A program made the position numbers and the translations under genes. From Wuchereria bancrofti (lineage: Eukaryota; Nematoda; Chromadorea; Rhabditida; Onchocercidae), in contig SSBO01000001.1 in the NCBI GenBank assembly GCA_005281725.1, positions 6,680,399-6,744,398 of the forward strand: a DNA stretch of 64,000 nucleotides. Reading direction: 5' to 3'. Shown in pieces: positions 60,634 to 64,000 of this stretch. Below the pieces are notes generated by a model. That model worked only from the letters and a program-made list of their open reading frames with translations. It searched no databases and was not told the DNA's origin. Each line of letters starts with the position of its first letter. Position 1 is the first letter of the stretch.

Positions 60634-63600
60634 TTAAGATGACTGAGGAGATACGTCCAGTTTATTCAGTAAAATTTTCCGTCTCCGCTCCAACTCGCCT
60701 TCACTTAATTCTGACTCATTACTTCCATTCTAAAAAATTAATTAATCGCGAAATGTGACGCAACTAGTGGAATTCTTAAATATAACCATTAAAATGTAAG
60801 ACTAACAACTTGCCTGATGTAGCGGAGAATCTTCCCCTCTGGATTGCTTTTCAATAAATTCCTACAAATTATACATATAAGAGACATGTGTGCAACAGTG
60901 ACTTAAATAATGCAGTTGCCTAAACTACTCTTACAGGCTACTATATTGTTACATATCTTTTACTTCTTGATTTTGATAAAACGACAATTTTTTATTAATG
61001 GCATCGGAAAATTTACCTTTTCAAATATCATCAGTTATAATGACATATCCTACCGACTCAATTCTTACTTAGTTAGCTTACTAATATCCATCTTATTAAT
61101 TAATATTAATGGTTGCCATTGTTTGCGGATCGCATATAGGCAAGATTAAGATCAACAAGAACGTAACATCTCTCATGATGAGTAGAACAAAACACATGAA
61201 AATCAGTACTCACAACGGACTGCGATCTTGAGCAAGATTTTGAATGTAGCCGTTTTTTCTTTTTCCTACGCTTTCGCTCCGCTCCTGTAATTCGCCATAC
61301 TTATAAAATGAAATTTCAAAACAAAATTAGTGAAGGAACAATTTTAAAAAAAATCGCAAATATATCATTTCGTTTGGTTCTTCTCAAAAAAAAGATTTAT
61401 CAGATCCATAAATAAAGTGAAGTATAATAAAGAATCACCTCTTTCGTCATCGCTTATATCCGATTTATGATGTTTCTTTTTTTTTTTCGGCCTTGCTTCG
61501 CCTTCTGTTTCGCTGTCTTTCTTAAGTGCATAAATCATTTGCAATTTCATCAAAATCCATGATGTAGGAAGGAAACAAACAAGTAATTAACAAAAAAGTA
61601 TAATAAACAAGCAAATAATTACCTCTTCCTTTCGGCGCTTTTTCTTATCTTTCTTTTTCTTCTTTGATGAACCATGATGATGACCACAAGCTTCTGCCAG
61701 ATTTTGGAGATAATCCTATAATTTGGAACTAATACTTCTACACATTCGGCCACCAAATATTCGATTTAAAAAAAAGAAAAAGACATCGCTTTCTCACTTA
61801 AGTATTACCCAAACTTAAGCCAAACTAAAACATATAGTTTCCTACGATTTGGCACACGTAAAAAATTCAACTATTTTAAAAAAAAGACATTCACATTAAA
61901 GAATTTCTCTCGAAGCTGCTCAGTTTCAACTGCAATAAACGCTTCTTCGTTTTCAATTTTTGGTCGTATAACTTCCCACTGTGAGTTTGGTTCAACAGGA
62001 GGAACCAAAGTTCGTAGAATGTTTCGAAATGCTGTTTCATACCGTCTTCTCTATAAATATGCCGAAAAAAAAAATAATTCCTTCTGTTTGTGGGATTCTT
62101 TTTTTGTTGCTTACCACACTTGCTATGACCTAACCATAAGTCATATATTTCACTTGACTTAGCACTGAATGTGTATTGCCGCTATATTTCATTTCGAAAT
62201 GAAAACAGCAATTTTTTTACTGGTCATTCACTTAGTTAACGAAGTCATTTAATTTCTATTACTTTATCTCCAAATGTATCCATATCCAACCTTTCTTGCT
62301 TCTTCACGCTCCTGTTCTTTTTCTTTAGCTTCTGCTTTTTCTACCAAGGAATTATAACAAAGTTTCATGTTACCCGGATCAACGGTTTTACCTCTTTCAT
62401 CAGATGATACCCACTTGCAAAGTTGATCAAAAGTTGTACCTACTTCAACTGTAACATTCAGGTCCTGCAATTATAACTCATAATCTGACTGGCCAAAAAA
62501 TTTTCCAGCACTTTAAAAACATAAAACTCTGACTACCTTTAGAATTTCTTTTATCACTCGTCGATCTTGACCAAACTGACTTTTTAAATCCTCTACGTAA
62601 AACTTGAATAAATCTAGTGGTGTGCTACCCGACTGTTTCAACATATTATCAAAACGCGAGTCAGCAGAAATAACAGGATACAGTTCACTCCATAATGATA
62701 TTGAAGTCAATTCACCTGCAGTTAAACATTTTTTCAAAAAATGACGAAAAATCTTAATAACTAAAAACATCAAAAAGTTATCATCAGCAATCCACAATAA
62801 TAACTGACCTCCATGCTCCGATAAAGTGGAAAAAAAAAGTAATTAATGCGGAAATAATCAACCTCGTTTGTGTAGTTCCACTAAATAAGCTTGGAAAGCT
62901 TCACGTATCTTCCTTTCTTGTCGACGCCTTCGACGCTCCTCCATGTCCTTTTCTTTTAAATAATGCTTTTCTGCCGTCCGTATATGTTCTTCAAAAACAA
63001 TGAGGGCATCTTCTTTGTCCATATCTAAACAATTCTGATGAGGAACAATCTTCTCCAATTTTACATTATCTCAAAATTTCAATCACATATTAACAAAAAT
63101 ATTAGCGTAAAAACTACAAAAAAAAAAAAAACATAAATAAAAATAAGCATTTCCAATGCAGAAAACGATTTCAATTTCGGACGACTTATATAAGCTTAAC
63201 AGAGTAAAATTTTAATTCAATATGACTCACTCTGTAATGTGCTATCATTGGCAAATGAAGGATTCTCAATAAGGAGACGCTGAGCTTGCGCCCAAGTTGT
63301 CCGATAAGTTATTTCCTCCATCCCTTCCAGAATATCAGCTAGAGCTTGAACATTTCTACGGCGGACAGCTTTCGCATTTTCTTTTTCACGTTTGTCTATG
63401 AACTCCTACAAAGAGTTCTATGTAAAAAAAAAGTGTTTCAGAAAGAATATTTCTCTATATCCAATATTTGGCACACAGTTGTTTCCCTTCTTGGAAATTC
63501 TTCCTTACTACTATTCAAAGGTAAAAAAATCTCAAGCACAGTGATGATCAATTTGATTAAAAAGTGAATGTATACGAGAGATCTTTATTTGTAATACCAT

Positions 63601-64000
63601 TTAATAACCTAACATTTAGAGCATAAATCTTTCGAAATCCACAAAGAGATATACATATGGTATCATAATAAGGCTATCCCGACAATCTCCGTGATCCTCT
63701 AACAAAAATACGACAGCAAATCAAAAATAACCTTCAATAACTCTTGAAAGAAGTTTACAACTCGTCGTCAGACACATAATTCAATCATCATTGGTATAGC
63801 ATATTAGCCTAGCGAATTCTTATACCATAAATGAACATAAAGTATATAGAGGTGAGAAACATATTCTACATAACAGCAGTTGGCTACACTTACCAATGCA
63901 TCCGCAAAAATCTCTTTTCGTTCACCTTCATGTACAGCCTTCCAGATAGGTTCATCAGCAAAAAGTATTTCTGCTTTGGAGTAACGCATAGTTGGTCGTA
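60634..64000 (-). CDS. PRPF40: Pre-mRNA-processing factor 40 homologue, C-terminal part (gene continues past the right edge)
   Basis: PRPF40 is a U1 snRNP-associated splicing factor that bridges the 5' splice site and branch-point proteins. Eleven exons lie in the window: 64000-63894 (partial), an exon from about 63407 to 63228, 63069-62863, 62715-62537, 62464-62291, 62050-61895, 61715-61623, 61520-61439, 61284-61214, 60861-60814 and 60729-60634. The WW domains lie outside. FF-domain segments are visible: [35 protein letters not shown] ([20 protein letters not shown]), [20 protein letters not shown], and [21 protein letters not shown] Lys/Arg/Ser-rich tail follows, and the family's typical end is present ([17 protein letters not shown]). 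The exon at 63069 uses a TTTTGAG acceptor, needed to keep phase, and the intron after 60814 starts GCAAGTT, a good GC-AG site. Confidence 0.95.

Noticed and set aside
35464..63894. Operon of CNOT1, PSMD11, TRAPPC3 and PRPF40
   Set aside because: They share a strand, but the gaps of 0.8-2.1 kb are longer than usual intercistronic spacers and no operon-specific motif was seen.

Overview
This window is nuclear DNA of a nematode, most likely a spirurid or filarial worm. It is AT-rich, and its genes are cut by many introns of about 50 to 400 bp that end in TTTCAG-type acceptors. Several start codons sit a few bases behind an acceptor-like AG, as expected for spliced-leader trans-splicing. The species is an inference; no rRNA or spliced-leader gene is present to settle it. 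I rebuilt the gene models by hand from splice sites and reading phase. Unless stated, every junction listed keeps phase and the summed exon lengths are divisible by three.

Left part (1-25.5 kb). There is a possible small two-exon gene (789-1335 +), then a large five-exon orphan gene coding for about 1,238 residues (3372-9083 +). Cytosolic aspartyl-tRNA synthetase follows (10870-14375 +), with a decayed tandem copy of its penultimate exon. Tail to tail with it lies a four-exon gene for a stand-alone P2X7-type cysteine-rich 'ballast' domain (15341-16636 -). A 13-exon ankyrin-repeat plus SAM-domain scaffold (20921-25496 +) resembles ANKS3/ANKS6. A nearly perfect 0.55-kb direct repeat flanks the synthetase/ballast pair (9940-10492 and 17769-18319).

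Middle (25.5-35.4 kb). This is long AT-rich sequence with no gene I can assemble, only isolated exon-like stretches.

Right part (35.4-64 kb), all on the minus strand. A 46-exon CNOT1/NOT1 gene, the scaffold of the CCR4-NOT deadenylase (35464-52465), is followed by PSMD11/RPN6 of the 26S proteasome lid (53658-56252), then TRAPPC3/BET3 (58400-59852), then the 3' part of PRPF40, an FF-domain splicing factor that runs off the right edge (60634 to beyond 64000). These are housekeeping functions (mRNA decay, proteolysis, vesicle tethering, splicing, translation) with no shared pathway evident. The spacings of 0.8 to 2.1 kb between them do not argue for a tight operon.

The items most worth a second look are the synthetase exon duplication, the stand-alone ballast-domain gene, the recent direct repeat, two perfect hairpins, and the orphan 1.2-kilo-residue protein.
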